DNA from: Chryseobacterium gallinarum | Lineage (GTDB): Bacteria; Bacteroidota; Bacteroidia; Flavobacteriales; Weeksellaceae | Length of the DNA: 64,000 nt | Reading direction: 5' to 3' | Assembly (NCBI RefSeq): GCF_001021975.1 | Contig: NZ_CP009928.1 | Coordinates: 124,001 to 188,000 of the forward strand | Part shown: positions 63,301 to 64,000 of the stretch, piece after piece | Layout: the number at the start of each line of letters is the position of its first letter | Numbering within the stretch: the first letter of the stretch is position 1 | Program-made: the position numbers and the translations under genes | The notes under the pieces: generated by a model | What the model was told of the DNA's origin: nothing | Database searches by the model: none | The model's input: only the letters and a program-made list of their open reading frames with translations

Positions 63301-64000
63301 AGGTTCTGTGAAAACCCAGATCGGACATACCAAGTGTGCTGCAGGATTAGCAGGCTTAATCAAAGCTTCTCTTGCCGTTTACCATGGGGTAAAACCTCCT
63401 ACCCTTCACCTTAAACAACCAAACGCTTATTATAATGCACAGACAAGTCCATTCTCTTTCCATGCTGAAACAGGATTATGGACGGAAAAAAACAGATATG
63501 CGGGGATCAGTGCTTTCGGATTTGGAGGAACAAACTTCCACACTGTAATTGCTAACCATCCAAAAAAAGATGATTCTATAGCGATGCAGTCCTGGCCTTC
63601 AGAACTATTTGTATTCCGTGGGGATACTTATGAAGAAGCCAAAGGACAATCAAGCCAGATCAAAACATTATTGGAAATCAATGATGAGATTCCATTAAAA
63701 GATATTGCTTACAGCTTAAGCATCAGTTCAGAAAAGCCGATTCAGTTCAGTATTGTAGCTGATACCGCTGTGGATCTGATGATGAAAATTGAGTTAGTAT
63801 TGGTAGGAATTGAAACCAAAGATACTTTCACTGTCAGCAAAAAAGAAGGGAAAGTAGCCTTCACATTCCCTGGACAAGGAAGTCAGAGAATCAATATGGC
63901 CCGCGATCTGTTCGTAGTATTCCCGGCTATGCGTAAGGTGATTGACAATTATCCTGAACTTGAAAAAGTAGTTTTCCCTTCTACAACCTTCAATGAAGCA
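60308..64000 (+). CDS. Giant polyketide/fatty-acid synthase with two N-terminal PfaD/NMO-like domains (3' end outside window)
   Basis: The first 1231 codons of a modular synthase open to the window edge. Residues 1-230 and about 290-590 each resemble a PfaD/nitronate-monooxygenase-like FMN barrel (NEAGGHIGYES; IAQGPMTRVSDVPGFANAV, RECGGHVGPLSSM, FFAGGIHNDFST); the first is shortened. A linker leads to a ketosynthase from about 645 (IAIVGMECIFPGAKNLDEFW) with the triad C832 (DAACASSLAAL), H967 (EAHGTGT) and H1007 (GHTKCAAG). An acyltransferase begins near 1183 (VAFTFPGQGSQRINMA) and is cut. The barrels are related to the PfaD enoyl reductase of PUFA synthases, so a reduced polyketide or long-chain fatty acid is the likely product. 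Identity of the product is unknown. Confidence 0.9.
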   Translation, partial: MKNLTIIGLTPFEKPDVNLMPKLHQAGIFPVLSLGQELMTAQAALSQLGETNLPSYGVYVSNEKLSALQLPENVRFAILPFGVTIPQNSNLDIIYQVTSLEEAKQAEESGAQGIIIKGNEAGGHIGYESTFVLFQRIINEIKSIPVWVQGGIGLHTAAAVKALGATGVVLDSQLALFPESSVPKDIKDLCSKLNGTETKIIADHRVLVRPNSPSLPDDISAEDLQQYFTDLDISKSYIPMGQDISLATDLYEEFRTLKRLAFGLKEAMHGHLKQAKALQVIDQNNPLAQELGLKYPIAQGPMTRVSDVPGFANAVAEAGALPFVALSLLKGNSAKSLVMETKELAGNKTWGVGILGFAPQELRDEQTSYILEAQPPVVLIAGGRPAQAKIFEKAGIKTFLHVPSPALLDIFLKEGAKSFIFEGRECGGHVGPLSSMVLWEKQIERILKEDHPENISVFFAGGIHNDFSTAFVSIMAAPLAARGVKVGVLMGTAYLYTQEAVQTGAIQEEFQLQAMQAKDTVLLETAPGHETRCLNTAFANHFNTEKAKLLAAGTDKKEVWEKLEKLNVGRLRIAAKGIERQGDQLVNIPKEDQLDLGMYMIGQIATMHNKVLTLEELHQNVSIDNYEYIQNAELSELPASSEKPLDIAIVGMECIFPGAKNLDEFWRNIILGKDSVTEVPDERWNKDLYYKPDSDEADVSHSKWGGFIPKIDFDPLAFGIPPQSLAAIEPTQLLTLLVAKRAMEDAGYGEKHINRENISVIIGAEGGNDLANSYSFRGYYKQVFGELHEEVKEAFPHTTEDSFPGILANVIAGRITNRLDLGGRNFTVDAACASSLAALDLACQELVLGKSDMVLAGGADLHNGINDYLMFSSTHALSRKGRCATFDSEADGIALGEGIAILVLKRYEDAVNDGDRIYSVIKGVGGSSDGKALGLTAPRKVGQVRALERAYTQAGISAASVGLVEAHGTGTVVGDKTELSALTNLFSRSGALPGQTHLGSVKTQIGHTKCAAGLAGLIKASLAVYHGVKPPTLHLKQPNAYYNAQTSPFSFHAETGLWTEKNRYAGISAFGFGGTNFHTVIANHPKKDDSIAMQSWPSELFVFRGDTYEEAKGQSSQIKTLLEINDEIPLKDIAYSLSISSEKPIQFSIVADTAVDLMMKIELVLVGIETKDTFTVSKKEGKVAFTFPGQGSQRINMARDLFVVFPAMRKVIDNYPELEKVVFPSTTFNEA

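Noticed and set aside
1..64000. CRISPR array, tRNA, rRNA, integrase or insertion sequence
   Set aside because: I read for arrays with regular spacing, tRNA-like T-loops, tyrosine recombinase R-H-R-Y patterns and transposase DDE patterns and found none; an integrase may lie outside the window.

Overview
The window comes from a flavobacterium-like member of the Bacteroidota, most likely Chryseobacterium or a close relative (Weeksellaceae). Signs of this are a Bacteroidetes-type conjugative transposon (traA-traM genes, MobA/MobB/MobC, RteC, TopB, DUF1896, DUF4099/DUF3945), a type IX secretion sorting domain, A/T-rich intergenic DNA without Shine-Dalgarno sites, and typical Chryseobacterium housekeeping families. 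No tRNA, rRNA or CRISPR array was seen. All functions are read from sequence motifs; no search was run.

Region 1 (1 to about 27.4 kb) is the backbone of a conjugative transposon (CTn). A leftward transfer cluster runs traA, two DUF3408 genes, a TraD-like gene, two proteins built from tandem repeats, then traE, traF, traG, traI, traJ, traK, traL and a traM cut by the left edge. Divergent from it, rightward, are mobA, mobB (HUH relaxase) and mobC (coupling protein). The traA-mobA gap holds a near-perfect 60-base palindrome (candidate oriT or transcript barrier) and four tandem 8-bp repeats. Further right, leftward, are a 1767-aa methyltransferase/helicase fusion of DarB type, DUF1896, topB, a DUF4099/DUF3945 protein, an excisionase-like HTH gene and rteC. 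The integrase and both ends of the element are not in view.

Region 2 (27.7 to about 35 kb) is A/T-rich cargo that looks like a defence island. It holds a nuclease-like protein with two membrane helices and a zinc finger, a small HTH protein, a decayed winged-helix remnant, a membrane protein, and a two-gene operon of a SMEK/PD-(D/E)XK nuclease-like protein followed by a short catalytically dead prokaryotic Argonaute. This pair is the strongest candidate for an interesting immune system. A 1.6-kb stretch of decayed reading frames follows and may mark the right edge of the element.

Region 3 (35 to 59.4 kb) is chromosome-like: an acyl-CoA dehydrogenase and hotdog operon, a HEAT-like protein, a TPR histidine kinase with a NarL-type regulator, a T9SS cargo protein, a Crp/Fnr regulator and its broken paralogue, a KAS III enzyme, a low-affinity iron permease-like protein, a CPA2 antiporter, Hsp20, a metzincin lipoprotein, a cyanophycinase-like pseudoenzyme, a lipoprotein with a tiny membrane partner, a ferritin-like protein with a histone-like tail, an S74-chaperone surface protein, an Omp85-like barrel, DUF1826, YdeI and a secreted glutaminase.

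Region 4 (59.4 to 64 kb) is an A/T-rich leader, a 52-codon reading frame that copies the first codons of the next gene, and the first 1231 codons of a giant polyketide or fatty-acid synthase with two N-terminal PfaD/nitronate-monooxygenase-like modules, a ketosynthase and the start of an acyltransferase.
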